NCBI RefSeq assembly: GCF_002909255.1
Contig: NZ_PIOB01000002.1
Span: 372,001 to 436,000, forward strand
Direction of reading: 5' to 3'
Length of the DNA stretch: 64,000 bases
From: Arenibacter hampyeongensis
GTDB taxonomy: Bacteria > Bacteroidota > Bacteroidia > Flavobacteriales > Flavobacteriaceae
The position numbers and the translations under genes are program-made. Shown here one piece after another: positions 8,806-17,564 of this stretch; within the stretch, counting starts at the first letter, position 1; each line of letters begins with the position of its first letter. The notes beneath the pieces were generated by a model that ran no database searches, was not told the origin of the DNA, and was given only the letters and a program-made list of their open reading frames with translations.

Positions 8806-10101
8806 ATGAACTTTTATAGCCTAAACAAACAAGCTCCAAATGTATCCTTCAAAGATGCCGTTATAAAAGGAATTGCCCCTGATCGCGGGTTATATTTCCC
8901 AGAGTCCATTACAGCATTGCCCAACACTTTTTTTGAAAAGATAGAAGATTACTCCCATCTTGAAATCGCCTATTTGGCTATACAGCAATTTGTGGGGGAT
9001 GATATCCCAGAAGAAGCTTTAAAGGAAATACTTGCAGATGTATTGGATTTTGATTTTCCCATAGTGGAAATTGAAGATGGGGTGTCCACATTGGAACTCT
9101 TTCATGGCCCTACCTTAGCTTTTAAAGATGTGGGAGCTAGATTTATGGCGAGATGTCTTGGATATTTTTCATCGGAGAACACAAATGATGTTACCGTATT
9201 GGTAGCGACTTCCGGAGATACCGGAGGTGCCGTAGCTAATGGATTTCTTGGAGTGGAAGGGGTTAAGGTTGTTATTCTATACCCTAGTGGAAAGGTTAGC
9301 GATATACAGGAAAAGCAGTTGACTACCTTGGGCAAAAATATTAAAGCCTTGGAAGTGAACGGCACTTTTGACGACTGCCAAAGTATGGTGAAATCAGCCT
9401 TTTTGGACGAAGAGTTGATTCAGAATATGCAATTGACCTCTGCCAATAGTATTAATGTGGCTAGATGGCTTCCCCAAATGTTTTATTTTTTGTTTGCCTA
9501 CAAGGAGATGAAATCCAAAGGCAAGGAAATCATATTTTCAGTACCTAGTGGCAACTTTGGAAATATCTGTGCAGGTATTATGGCCCAAAGGTTGGGAATG
9601 CCTTGCAATCATTTTATTGCTTCAACGAATGTGAATGATGTAGTTCCGCGTTATATGACAACTGCTTCCTATGACCCTATGGATTCCATCGCCACTATAT
9701 CCAACGCCATGGATGTTGGGGATCCAAGCAATTTTATTAGGATTAGGCATTTGTACAATGATAATTTTGAAGAGCTCTCCAAAAACCTATCTTCCTATTC
9801 CTTTACGGATAAAGAGACTAAAGGGGCTATGCTTAAATTATACAACGATTATTCCTATGTAGCAGATCCACATGGTGCCGTGGGCTATTTGGGTTTAAAG
9901 AAGTATCAGGAAACCCATCCGGACACCTTTGGTGTTTTTCTCGAAACAGCACACCCTGTGAAATTTTTGGATGTTGTTGAGGATACGATTCGTGAAAACA
10001 TAGACATACCGGATAGCATAGTGAAAGTTATGGGCAGGAAGAAAAAGGCAATCAAAATTGCCCAATACGATGAACTAAAGGACTATTTATTAGGTAAGTA
10101 A
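8806..10101 (+). CDS. thrC: Threonine synthase
   Basis: A PLP-dependent fold-type II enzyme of 431 residues converting O-phosphohomoserine to threonine, the last step of the pathway. The N-terminus MNFYSLNKQAPNVSFKDA is typical. The PLP lysine lies in GPTLAFKDVGARF, and the phosphate-binding loop is VATSGDTGGAVANG. It ends the thr operon. The convergent glf gene ends only 7 bp away with no obvious hairpin between, so transcription may read into its antisense strand. Confidence 0.96.
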   Translation: MNFYSLNKQAPNVSFKDAVIKGIAPDRGLYFPESITALPNTFFEKIEDYSHLEIAYLAIQQFVGDDIPEEALKEILADVLDFDFPIVEIEDGVSTLELFHGPTLAFKDVGARFMARCLGYFSSENTNDVTVLVATSGDTGGAVANGFLGVEGVKVVILYPSGKVSDIQEKQLTTLGKNIKALEVNGTFDDCQSMVKSAFLDEELIQNMQLTSANSINVARWLPQMFYFLFAYKEMKSKGKEIIFSVPSGNFGNICAGIMAQRLGMPCNHFIASTNVNDVVPRYMTTASYDPMDSIATISNAMDVGDPSNFIRIRHLYNDNFEELSKNLSSYSFTDKETKGAMLKLYNDYSYVADPHGAVGYLGLKKYQETHPDTFGVFLETAHPVKFLDVVEDTIRENIDIPDSIVKVMGRKKKAIKIAQYDELKDYLLGK

Positions 10102-10108
10102 AAAGAAC

Positions 10109-11206
10109 CTAGTTGAAGATTTTTTTACATTTGACCAATGCAGAGCCTATTACCTGATGCATATCGTAATACTTATACTCTGCTAGCCTTCCACCAAAAA
10201 TAATATCGTCCTGTTCGGACAATGCCCTGTATTTGGTGTAAATTTCATTGTTCCTTTGGTCATTAATGGGGTAATAGGGTTCCTTATTACCAGACCACTC
10301 CGTAGGATATTCTTTTGTAATTACGGTCTTTTTCTGAGTCCCAAATTCAAAATGTTTATGCTCTAAGATACGGGTATAAGGTATATCCGAGGCAGTGTAA
10401 TTTACTACGGCATTGCCCTGGTAATTTTCCATATCCAAAGTTTCGTGCTTGAACTCCAAACTCCTGTATTCCAGTTTACCATAGCAGTAATCATAAAATT
10501 CATCAATCTTTCCAGTAAACACAACCTGATTTGCCAATGACATTAATTCGGCCTTATCCTTAAAGAAATCGATCTCTAACCTTGTTTCAATGCCATCCAA
10601 TAATCCATTGACCAACTTATTGTACCCACCAATTGGAATTCCTTGATATTTGTCATTAAAATAATTATTGTCAAACGTAAATCGCAAGGGCAACCTTTTA
10701 ATGATAAATGCCGGTAGCTCGGTAGCTTTTCTCCCCCATTGTTTCTCAGTATACCCTTTGATCAATTTTTCATATATGTCCTTTCCTACCAACGACAAGG
10801 CCTGTTCTTCCAAATTCTTTGGATTTTCAACCCCTACTTCCCTGACCTGTTCCGCTATGACCGCCTTGGCCTCCTTGGGGGTCTTTACCTTCCATAGCTG
10901 ATAAAAGGTATTCATATTGAAAGGCAAATTATAAAGCTCATTATTATAATTGGCTACTGGGGAATTGGTATATCTATTAAATTCCACAAAGCCATTTACA
11001 TAATCCCAAATTGCTTTGTCGTTGGTATGAAAGATATGTGCCCCGTACTTGTGTACATTTATACCCTCCACTTCCTCACAATAGACATTGCCCCCAAGAT
11101 GGGGACGTTTATCGATTACCAGGCATTTTTTACCTTTCTTCTTGGCCTCATGGGCAAAAACAGCACCAAAAAGTCCAGCTCCAACAATCAGGTAATCATA
11201 TTTCAT
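10109..11206 (-). CDS. glf: UDP-galactopyranose mutase
   Basis: A flavoenzyme of 365 residues interconverting UDP-galactopyranose and UDP-galactofuranose, the donor for galactofuranose in surface polysaccharides. The FAD-binding N-terminus reads YLIVGAGLFGAVFAHEAKKK, followed by VIDKRPHLGGNVY and the substrate region HKYGAHIFHTND. Conserved arginines and tyrosines in the C-terminal part (for example GGRLAEYKYYDMHQVI) agree with the family. It is divergent from a putative galactofuranosyltransferase 139 bp away, which supports the function. Confidence 0.96.
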   Translation of the reverse strand: MKYDYLIVGAGLFGAVFAHEAKKKGKKCLVIDKRPHLGGNVYCEEVEGINVHKYGAHIFHTNDKAIWDYVNGFVEFNRYTNSPVANYNNELYNLPFNMNTFYQLWKVKTPKEAKAVIAEQVREVGVENPKNLEEQALSLVGKDIYEKLIKGYTEKQWGRKATELPAFIIKRLPLRFTFDNNYFNDKYQGIPIGGYNKLVNGLLDGIETRLEIDFFKDKAELMSLANQVVFTGKIDEFYDYCYGKLEYRSLEFKHETLDMENYQGNAVVNYTASDIPYTRILEHKHFEFGTQKKTVITKEYPTEWSGNKEPYYPINDQRNNEIYTKYRALSEQDDIIFGGRLAEYKYYDMHQVIGSALVKCKKIFN

Positions 11207-11314
11207 TTTAGGTCAATTAGAGTAAGCATTATGTGATAAAAAAGTAAAACTAATGCATATTATAGTGTTTACGAATTGAATTCAAAAAAAAAATCCCTTT
11301 TGCAATAACATAAC

Positions 11315-11322
11315 TATATTTG
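11315..11322 (+). promoter_or_regulatory. Bacteroidota -7 promoter element of the galactofuranosyltransferase gene
   Basis: TATATTTG matches TAnnTTTG exactly and lies 23 bp before the ATG, giving a predicted 5' leader of about 17 nt. No TTTG is found at the consensus -33 spacing. Confidence 0.55.
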
Positions 11323-11345
11323 TAAGGCTTAACAATCAACCTGTA

Positions 11346-12389
11346 ATGACCAATTTATTTTACATCTCCCGAAATTACAAGGCTACCAATAGTGCGGCCT
11401 CCAAGCCCAAAACAGATTGCGAACGGATTTTGGATAATATAGGTTTCAAAAATTTAGGCTTTAAACAGACTACTTTTGCCAGTTCGGCCATTGGAGCTAT
11501 AGTAAGTTTTCTTGGCATTACAAAAGGGGTTATTCGTTTGCCTAAAAACTCCACCTTGGCCATTCAATACCCCCTAAGCAAATATTACAAATATATTACC
11601 ACCATAGCGGGAATTAAAAAATGTAAAATTGTATTGATCATTCACGATGTTAAATACCTCATGGGGAAAAACAAGGACATTGCTCGGGAAATGAAAAAAT
11701 TTTCCTGTGCCGATGTGATCATAGTACATAATGACAATATGAAGAAGTGGTTCGAGGAACAGGGATCCACTGCTAAACTAATACCGCTGTACATGTTCGA
11801 TTATTTGGACGATAGCTCTAACTATATTACTCCAGAATTATCTAAGAACGGTATGTTCGATGTAGTTTTTGCCGGAGGATTGGGAATGGCAAAAAGTGCG
11901 TTTATTTATAAATTGGATGCCCTAAAAAACAATAGTTTTCATTTAAAACTATACGGTAGTGGTTTTATAAAGGATGACGTAGAAACAGCAAACTCCATCA
12001 TAAGTTTTGAGGGCATGTTTTCACCGGATGAAGTGGCCAAACACATAAAAGGTTCCTTTGGCTTAGTTTGGAACGGTAATTCCATAACCGAATGTGCCGG
12101 TCATTTTGGGCAATATCTTTTATATAACAATCCACACAAAACATCCCTTTATTTGCTTTGCGGTCTTCCTGTAATAATTTGGGATAAAGCTGCCATCGCA
12201 GACGTTATCAAAGAACGTCATTTGGGTATTTGCATTTCGTCCTTGGAGGAGTTGGATGGGAAATTGAAGGACCTGTCCAATCAAGACTACCAAAAAATGG
12301 TAAAAAATGTGGCCGAAGTTAGGAAAGAAATTATTTCAGGTGGATTTTTAAAAGAAGCTATGAACAAGGCACTTGTAGAACTTTCCTGA
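11346..12389 (+). CDS. Glycosyltransferase, probable galactofuranosyltransferase
   Basis: A GT-B-like cytoplasmic protein of 347 residues with no membrane segment. Its opening (ISRNYKATNSAASKPKTD), the LIIHDVKYLMGK segment and the central VIIVHNDNMKKWFEEQGS block resemble beta-1,6-galactofuranosyltransferases of the WbbI/EpsH type, recalled from family patterns. The C-terminal half has a nucleotide-sugar-type region around GLVWNGNSITECAGHFGQY and LPVIIWDKAA. Its head-to-head position with glf, which makes UDP-Galf, supports a Galf donor. The acceptor is unknown. The gene converges on the aminopeptidase gene, leaving 18 bp between stops. Confidence 0.72.
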   Translation: MTNLFYISRNYKATNSAASKPKTDCERILDNIGFKNLGFKQTTFASSAIGAIVSFLGITKGVIRLPKNSTLAIQYPLSKYYKYITTIAGIKKCKIVLIIHDVKYLMGKNKDIAREMKKFSCADVIIVHNDNMKKWFEEQGSTAKLIPLYMFDYLDDSSNYITPELSKNGMFDVVFAGGLGMAKSAFIYKLDALKNNSFHLKLYGSGFIKDDVETANSIISFEGMFSPDEVAKHIKGSFGLVWNGNSITECAGHFGQYLLYNNPHKTSLYLLCGLPVIIWDKAAIADVIKERHLGICISSLEELDGKLKDLSNQDYQKMVKNVAEVRKEIISGGFLKEAMNKALVELS

Positions 12390-12407
12390 TTTATTTCAAG
12401 ACAATTA

Positions 12408-14021
12408 TTAATCCAGTAGTGGCAATTTAAAATTGTCCAGAGGGCTGGGCAGTTTCATCACCGCCTCTATAGCTTCGGTAGTCCTCGGGGCCATTCCCGA
12501 TAAATTTACGGGACCATCTTTGGTAATTAGGATATCATCTTCAATTCTTACTGCAATCCCCCACCACTTCTTATCACAATCACTGCCTTCCGGTATATAA
12601 ATTCCGGGTTCCACGGTGATAACCGTGTTTTCCTTAAAGGGCTGGTAAGTTCCTTTATCGTGAACATCGAGCCCCAAATAATGGGAGGTGCCATGCGGAA
12701 AATATTTTCTGGCCTTTTCAGGGCTATCAATAATCCCAAGATTAATCAGACCTTGCGCAACAACTTCATTAGCCGCTTCTCCAGGCGCCTGAAATGTAGC
12801 CCCTACCAAACTGGCCCTTATTCCAGCTTCTTGTGCGCTATACACGATATCGTAAATCTGTTTTTGTTCCTTAGAAAATTTTCCATTTGCCGGAATGGTT
12901 CTGGTAACATCAGCAGTATATCCGTGATATTCGGCTCCTAAATCCATCAACACCAAATCGTTCCCCACCTTAGGTTTATTATTTTCAATATAATGTAAAA
13001 TACAGCCGTTATTACCGCCACCAACAATAGAAGGATAACCTTCATATTCAGCGCCGTACTTCTTATAGACAAACTCATGTACACCTTGTATTTCCATTTC
13101 GGACATATTGGGGTGCATGGCTTTCATTACCTCCAATTGCCCCACTGCAGAAATCTCCACGGCCTTCTTTAAAAGCACCAACTCTTCCTTGGTTTTAATT
13201 TCTCTTAGGTTGTTCATTATCTCCTCCAACTTGGAGCTGTTAAGATTATTGGATTTCAACTGTAGGGCTACCTTTTCCTTAACTTCGTTCCTTGATTTAT
13301 CATCCGCGGCACCAACAAAATCAACCAACAACTTATCCGAATTTAATTCCTGATAATAGTTCAAGTACCTCCCCAAGGTTTGGGCAACATTGGCACTATT
13401 TTCTAAATCCGTAGATTTGATCATACCATAAAGTTGTTGTTTAGTGGCATTATAATCCGATGGATAATTGGATTTCTCCTTAAAACTTCGCACTAAATCA
13501 AATATATCCGCAGGGTCAGTGCCATCCCTAAAATCATTTTTAAAGTCGAAAAATAGCACATTATCAAACTTGGAAAAATCAATGTCCGAGCTCAAAAATT
13601 GTTCGGCATTAAAAGCACGTTCAAAACCCAATTGCTTTTTTACGCCTTCCACCCCCAGTCGCTTACCGTTCCATTGTTCCGCTTTTTCATCCCTTTTTTG
13701 AGCGTAAAATACCTCGTCAAATCCACTGCCTGCATTATCCCTTTGCATTTCGGAATAAATAATCAAAAGGGCATTGGGCTCTCTATAACCGGTTAAATAA
13801 TAAAAATCCGGATCCTGATGATATATATAATCCACATCATTTGCCCTATTCCTTACGGCGGCGGCAAAAAATACAGCTACACTGTTTGGAGGCATGGCCT
13901 TACGCACTTCCTGTCGTCTTCCATTATGAAAATCCGCAGTCAAAAAATCGTTGGGGACCTCCTGGGCTTGAAACCAGGAAGCACAGAAAAGAAAAAAAGA
14001 AACCACCAATAAATTCTTCAT
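12408..14021 (-). CDS. Secreted aminopeptidase P family (Xaa-Pro) metallopeptidase
   Basis: A 537-residue M24 peptidase that removes N-terminal residues preceding proline. A signal peptide (MKNLLVVSFFLFCASWFQAQ) points to export, unlike E. coli PepP. The aminopeptidase P N-terminal domain (residues ~25-200) contains DFYYLTGYREP. The pita-bread domain supplies the dinuclear metal ligands: two Asp in LMDLGAEYHGYTADVTRT, His in HGTSHYLGLDVHD, Glu in ITVEPGIYIP and Glu in VRIEDDILIT. All ligands are present, so it should be active. Length is slightly above cytosolic homologs because of the leader. It is a monocistronic unit. Confidence 0.93.
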   Translation of the reverse strand: MKNLLVVSFFLFCASWFQAQEVPNDFLTADFHNGRRQEVRKAMPPNSVAVFFAAAVRNRANDVDYIYHQDPDFYYLTGYREPNALLIIYSEMQRDNAGSGFDEVFYAQKRDEKAEQWNGKRLGVEGVKKQLGFERAFNAEQFLSSDIDFSKFDNVLFFDFKNDFRDGTDPADIFDLVRSFKEKSNYPSDYNATKQQLYGMIKSTDLENSANVAQTLGRYLNYYQELNSDKLLVDFVGAADDKSRNEVKEKVALQLKSNNLNSSKLEEIMNNLREIKTKEELVLLKKAVEISAVGQLEVMKAMHPNMSEMEIQGVHEFVYKKYGAEYEGYPSIVGGGNNGCILHYIENNKPKVGNDLVLMDLGAEYHGYTADVTRTIPANGKFSKEQKQIYDIVYSAQEAGIRASLVGATFQAPGEAANEVVAQGLINLGIIDSPEKARKYFPHGTSHYLGLDVHDKGTYQPFKENTVITVEPGIYIPEGSDCDKKWWGIAVRIEDDILITKDGPVNLSGMAPRTTEAIEAVMKLPSPLDNFKLPLLD

Positions 14022-14273
14022 AGCTATGCAATAAATTAAAGTTTAAAAATAATCAATTTTGATACCAAACCAATCGAGCGCTATAAATAGTGGGCAAAAA
14101 GTTATCCTTAAAATCCATAAGGACACAAAATACATAAAATTCAATTTAAACAATTGGGCCACTCCATTTGGAAAACGTGTATATCCCATTTAACATTAAT
14201 TTGTGCAAAACTATAAGTCTATAGATTTTCCCTTCGATTAATTTTCGATATTTTTACCCTCTAATCTATTCAA

Positions 14274-15359
14274 ATGAAAAACACAGCACTGACTAAGATT
14301 CACGAAGCACTAGGTGCTAAAATGGTACCTTTTGCAGGATATAATATGCCTGTTTCCTATGAAGGAGTTAACATAGAGCATGAAACCGTCCGTACCGGTG
14401 TGGGCGTTTTTGATGTATCCCATATGGGTGAATTTTTAATAAGTGGGCCCAAGGCATTGGACCTTATACAAAAAGTAACTTCCAATGATGCCGCAAAATT
14501 AACCATAGGAAAGGCACAATACAGTTGTCTGCCCAATGAAACTGGTGGAATTGTTGATGATCTTATAGTCTATAAAATTAAGGAAGAACAATATCTATTG
14601 GTCGTAAACGCCTCCAACATTGATAAGGATTGGGAACACATTAGCAAATATAACAAGGACTTTGATGCTGATATGCGGAATATATCGGAAGGTTATTCCC
14701 TTTTGGCCATTCAGGGTCCAAAAGCTGTGGAAGCAATGCAAGCGCTAACTTCAATAGACTTAAGCACTATTAAGTTCTACAATTTTGAGGTGGCTGATTT
14801 TGCCGGTGTAGAGCATGTAATTATTTCTGCCACAGGATATACAGGTTCGGGCGGTTTTGAAATATATTGTAAGAATGAAGAAGTGCAGCAGATTTGGGAC
14901 AAGATCTTTGAGGCCGGTGATGCACTTAACATAAAGCCCATTGGACTTGCCGCTAGGGATACCTTGCGATTGGAAATGGGTTACTGTTTGTACGGTAATG
15001 ATATTAACGATTCCACCTCTCCTCTGGAAGCCGGTCTGGGATGGATTACCAAATTCACCAAGGATTTTGTGAATAGTAAAGCCTTGGCAAAACAAAAAGA
15101 AGAAGGAGTTACCAAAAAACTGGTAGCTTTTGAGATGGATGAAAAGGGAATTCCAAGGCACGATTATGATATTGTGGATCAAAAAGGAAAGAAAATAGGG
15201 GTCGTAACCTCGGGTACCATGTCACCGTCCATGGGGAAAGGTATTGGTTTAGGATATGTCCCTACTGGTATATCCCAAAATGGCGGTAAAATCTTTATTC
15301 AAATTAGGAAAAATATAGTTCCTGCTACCATTGTTAAACTCCCTTTTTATAAGGAATAG
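14274..15359 (+). CDS. gcvT: Glycine cleavage system aminomethyltransferase (T protein)
   Basis: The 361-residue T protein releases ammonia from the lipoyl-bound aminomethyl group on GcvH and transfers the methylene to tetrahydrofolate. The N-terminus contains [15 protein letters not shown]. The conserved FDVSHMGEF and the folate-site segment [12 protein letters not shown] are intact, as is the C-terminal [17 protein letters not shown]. GcvH and GcvP are not nearby, which is common in this phylum. No glycine riboswitch is recognisable in the 252 bp upstream. The next gene begins 39 bp downstream behind a perfect Shine-Dalgarno. Confidence 0.95.
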   Translation: MKNTALTKIHEALGAKMVPFAGYNMPVSYEGVNIEHETVRTGVGVFDVSHMGEFLISGPKALDLIQKVTSNDAAKLTIGKAQYSCLPNETGGIVDDLIVYKIKEEQYLLVVNASNIDKDWEHISKYNKDFDADMRNISEGYSLLAIQGPKAVEAMQALTSIDLSTIKFYNFEVADFAGVEHVIISATGYTGSGGFEIYCKNEEVQQIWDKIFEAGDALNIKPIGLAARDTLRLEMGYCLYGNDINDSTSPLEAGLGWITKFTKDFVNSKALAKQKEEGVTKKLVAFEMDEKGIPRHDYDIVDQKGKKIGVVTSGTMSPSMGKGIGLGYVPTGISQNGGKIFIQIRKNIVPATIVKLPFYKE

Positions 15360-15382
15360 CAGTGGTAACGGTTGAGTTTTGC

Positions 15383-15395
15383 AAAAGGAGGTGAT
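15383..15395 (+). promoter_or_regulatory. Perfect Shine-Dalgarno before the epimerase gene
   Basis: AAAAGGAGGTGAT is fully complementary to the 3' end of 16S rRNA, with GGAGG at 15387-15391, seven bases before ATG 15399. It decides this start over the in-frame TTG at 15372. No other gene in this window has such a site. Confidence 0.85.
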
Positions 15396-15398
15396 AGA

Positions 15399-16217
15399 AT
15401 GAACAAAATACTCATTTTAGGAGCGAGCGGTTTTATAGGAAATGCCATATATAAGGAATTACATTCCTATTTTGACACCTATGGTACCTACTATTCTTCA
15501 AGAAAGAGCTTTGAGAACAATCAACAGTTCTTCAGGTATGATCTGGAAGAAGATGATGTATATGGAATATTGGAAAAGGTAAAGCCCGATCTAATTATCT
15601 CTGCCATAAGGGGAAATTTCCAGGCACAGGTCATGGCACATCAACATATCGTAGAATACATTCAAAATAGGGACTGTAAATTGTATTTTATATCCTCTGC
15701 CAATGTTTTTGACGCCTACAGCAAATACCCTTCCTATGAAAATGACAAAACCTTGTCTGAAAGTATCTATGGCCGACTCAAAATTAAAATAGAAAATATG
15801 TTGCTAAGGATACCCATTTCAAAAATGGCAATTCTTAGAGTCCCTATGGTTTTTGGCAATAATTCACCAAGGATTAAAGAAATTAAAAACGCCCTGACCC
15901 ATAATGAACCTATTGAGGTATTCCCCAATTTGATCATAAACGTCACCAATGATGACAAGCTAACACAACAGATACATTACCTTATAAATCACAATAAAAC
16001 AGGGATTTTTCATTTGGGCAGTGTAGACCTAATACACCATGAAGATTTTATAAAGGAAATTGTAAACAGGATGGGCAATTTCAAACCTATCTACAAGCGT
16101 GTCTTTACCACCAATGAAGACCGCTATCTGGCCGTACTGCCAAAATCCAACCGACTTTCAAAGAACTTATTATTCAATTATCAGGAAATAATTGACCATC
16201 ACATCTTTAGTGAATAG
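15399..16217 (+). CDS. NAD(P)-dependent epimerase/dTDP-4-dehydrorhamnose reductase-like protein
   Basis: A 272-residue extended short-chain dehydrogenase. The Rossmann motif ILGASGFIGNAIYK is at the N-terminus, followed by ISAIRGNFQAQV and FISSANVFDAYS. An LRVPMVFGNNSPR segment in the second half is characteristic of RmlD-like sugar nucleotide reductases. The catalytic Tyr is probably in SESIYGRLKIKIEN (YxxxK-like, YGRLK). The substrate is unknown; no rhamnose genes are nearby. It lies between gcvT and a pterin dehydratase. Notably, it carries a perfect Shine-Dalgarno, unlike its neighbours. Confidence 0.8.
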   Translation: MNKILILGASGFIGNAIYKELHSYFDTYGTYYSSRKSFENNQQFFRYDLEEDDVYGILEKVKPDLIISAIRGNFQAQVMAHQHIVEYIQNRDCKLYFISSANVFDAYSKYPSYENDKTLSESIYGRLKIKIENMLLRIPISKMAILRVPMVFGNNSPRIKEIKNALTHNEPIEVFPNLIINVTNDDKLTQQIHYLINHNKTGIFHLGSVDLIHHEDFIKEIVNRMGNFKPIYKRVFTTNEDRYLAVLPKSNRLSKNLLFNYQEIIDHHIFSE

Positions 16218-16265
16218 GCCACAATGAATTGTGCCGTTTTAATTAACTTTATAAAAAATAGCGAC

Positions 16266-16553
16266 ATGAAAAAATTATCGGAAGCAGAAATAGAAAAACG
16301 ATTGGAAGAATTGGATGGATGGGACTATGTGGATGGTGCCATTGAAACTTCGTTTGAATTCAAAAATTTCAAGGATGCCTTCTCTGTAATGACGAGAATT
16401 GCCTTTGAATGTGAATCCCAAAATCATCATCCAGATTGGAGTAATGTATATAATTCCCTTAATATAAGGCTATCTACCCATGATGCGGATGGCGTTACTG
16501 AAAGGGATTTTAAATTGGCGCACAGTATTGAAGAAATTATCGTAAGCAACTAA
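16266..16553 (+). CDS. 4a-hydroxytetrahydrobiopterin dehydratase (pterin-4a-carbinolamine dehydratase)
   Basis: A 95-residue protein of the PCD/DCoH family, which dehydrates 4a-hydroxytetrahydropterin during recycling of the pterin cofactor of aromatic amino acid hydroxylases. The family signature is complete: the HHPDWSNVYN block followed by LSTHDADGVTERD. The frame is open from 16224, but homologs start at MKKLSEAEIEKRL, so ATG 16266 is chosen. Its position 48 bp after the epimerase suggests co-transcription. No aromatic amino acid hydroxylase is in the window. Confidence 0.92.
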   Translation: MKKLSEAEIEKRLEELDGWDYVDGAIETSFEFKNFKDAFSVMTRIAFECESQNHHPDWSNVYNSLNIRLSTHDADGVTERDFKLAHSIEEIIVSN

Positions 16554-16562
16554 GCTTAACAC

Positions 16563-16592
16563 TTGCAACAGGAGTAAAAATTATTAAATTTG
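16563..16592 (+). promoter_or_regulatory. Bacteroidota promoter of yebC
   Basis: TTG at 16563-16565, a 19-bp spacer and TAAATTTG at 16585-16592 match the -33/-7 consensus of this phylum. The predicted start near 16599 leaves a leader of about 22 nt before ATG 16621. Confidence 0.72.
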
Positions 16593-16620
16593 TTTCATAT
16601 TATTCTAATTAAACCAAGAA

Positions 16621-17331
16621 ATGGGAAGAGCTTTTGAATTTAGAAAAGCACGTAAAATGAAAAGATGGTCCGCAATGTCAAAGGCCTTTACCAGAATAGG
16701 CAAAGATATTGTTATGGCGGTAAAAGAGGGAGGACCAGACCCGAATTCCAATGCACGGTTAAGGGCGGTAATCCAAAATGCCAAGGCCGTAAACATGCCC
16801 AAGGATAATGTGGAAAGAGCCATTAAAAGAGCCTCTGACAAGAGTTTAGGGGACTTTAAGGAAGTTCTTTTTGAAGGATATGCACCTCACGGAATTGCCA
16901 TATTGGTGGAAACAGCTACAGACAATAATACAAGGACCGTGGCAAATGTTAGAAGTTACTTCAACAAATGTAATGGTAGTCTGGGAACTTCCGGTTCCGT
17001 TGAGTTTATGTTCGACCATACCTGTAATTTTAGGATTTCAGCTGAAGATATCGACCCTGAGGAATTGGAATTGGAAATGATCGACTTTGGAGCCGAAGAA
17101 GTTTTTGCCGATGAGGATGGTATTTTAATTTATGCTCCCTTCGAAAGTTTTGGAGCCATTCAGAAAGAACTGGAAAACAGGGAGATTGAAATTCTATCTT
17201 CCGGTTTTGAACGTATTCCACAGGTAACCAAGGCCTTGAGTGAGGAAGAAGCTGCAGATGTTGAAAAACTCCTGGAAAAAATAGAAGAGGACGATGATGT
17301 ACAAAACGTATATCACACCATGCAGGAATAA
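16621..17331 (+). CDS. YebC/PmpR family DNA-binding regulatory protein
   Basis: A 236-residue three-domain protein of the YebC family, known in various bacteria as a transcriptional regulator and, for some members, as a factor easing ribosome stalling at proline stretches. The N-terminus MGRAFEFRKARKMKRWSAMS is the Bacteroidota form of the usual GHSKW start. NMPKDNVERAIKRAS, YAPHGIAILVE and TDNNTRTVANVR are family landmarks. The acidic C-terminal tail is typical. The gene has its own promoter and ends at a strong shared terminator. Confidence 0.93.
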   Translation: MGRAFEFRKARKMKRWSAMSKAFTRIGKDIVMAVKEGGPDPNSNARLRAVIQNAKAVNMPKDNVERAIKRASDKSLGDFKEVLFEGYAPHGIAILVETATDNNTRTVANVRSYFNKCNGSLGTSGSVEFMFDHTCNFRISAEDIDPEELELEMIDFGAEEVFADEDGILIYAPFESFGAIQKELENREIEILSSGFERIPQVTKALSEEEAADVEKLLEKIEEDDDVQNVYHTMQE

Positions 17332-17351
17332 TTATTTTCATTAGTCAATTA

Positions 17352-17455
17352 CCTCATGGGCTTGCCTTGAGGCATCGGATGGAAACTACTGATAATATTT
17401 CAACGTCCGCCCGAACGGTACCGACCGGCAAGTGTCGTAGCATTCATATCTCACT
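17352..17455. repeat. GC-rich intergenic segment with REP-like palindrome
   Basis: Between yebC and its terminator lies about 100 bp of distinctly higher GC than its surroundings. It starts with an inverted repeat, CCTCA at 17352-17356 and TGAGG at 17368-17372, around GGGCTTGCC. It continues through CCGAACGGTACCGACCGG, which has further dyad symmetry. The first motif resembles extragenic palindromes recalled from other flavobacterial genomes. There is no second copy in the window, so the repeat status is inference. Confidence 0.4.
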
Positions 17456-17471
17456 TAGTGGGTAAAAAAAT

Positions 17472-17503
17472 AAAGAAGAGGCCCTTGATGAGGCCTCTTC
17501 TTT
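17472..17503. terminator. Bidirectional terminator between yebC and the truncated adhesin paralog
   Basis: Perfect 12-bp stem AAAGAAGAGGCC / GGCCTCTTCTTT with an 8-nt loop. A-rich sequence on the left and T-rich sequence on the right allow use from both sides. Confidence 0.92.
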
Positions 17504-17564
17504 ATTTATGGATTTAATGCTTTTTATATTATAAATCAATTCCAACATTTGGAAACACCCAACT

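Noticed and set aside
14022-14273. Glycine riboswitch upstream of gcvT
   Set aside because: No conserved riboswitch core or tandem aptamer pattern is recognisable, and Bacteroidota gcvT genes generally lack one.
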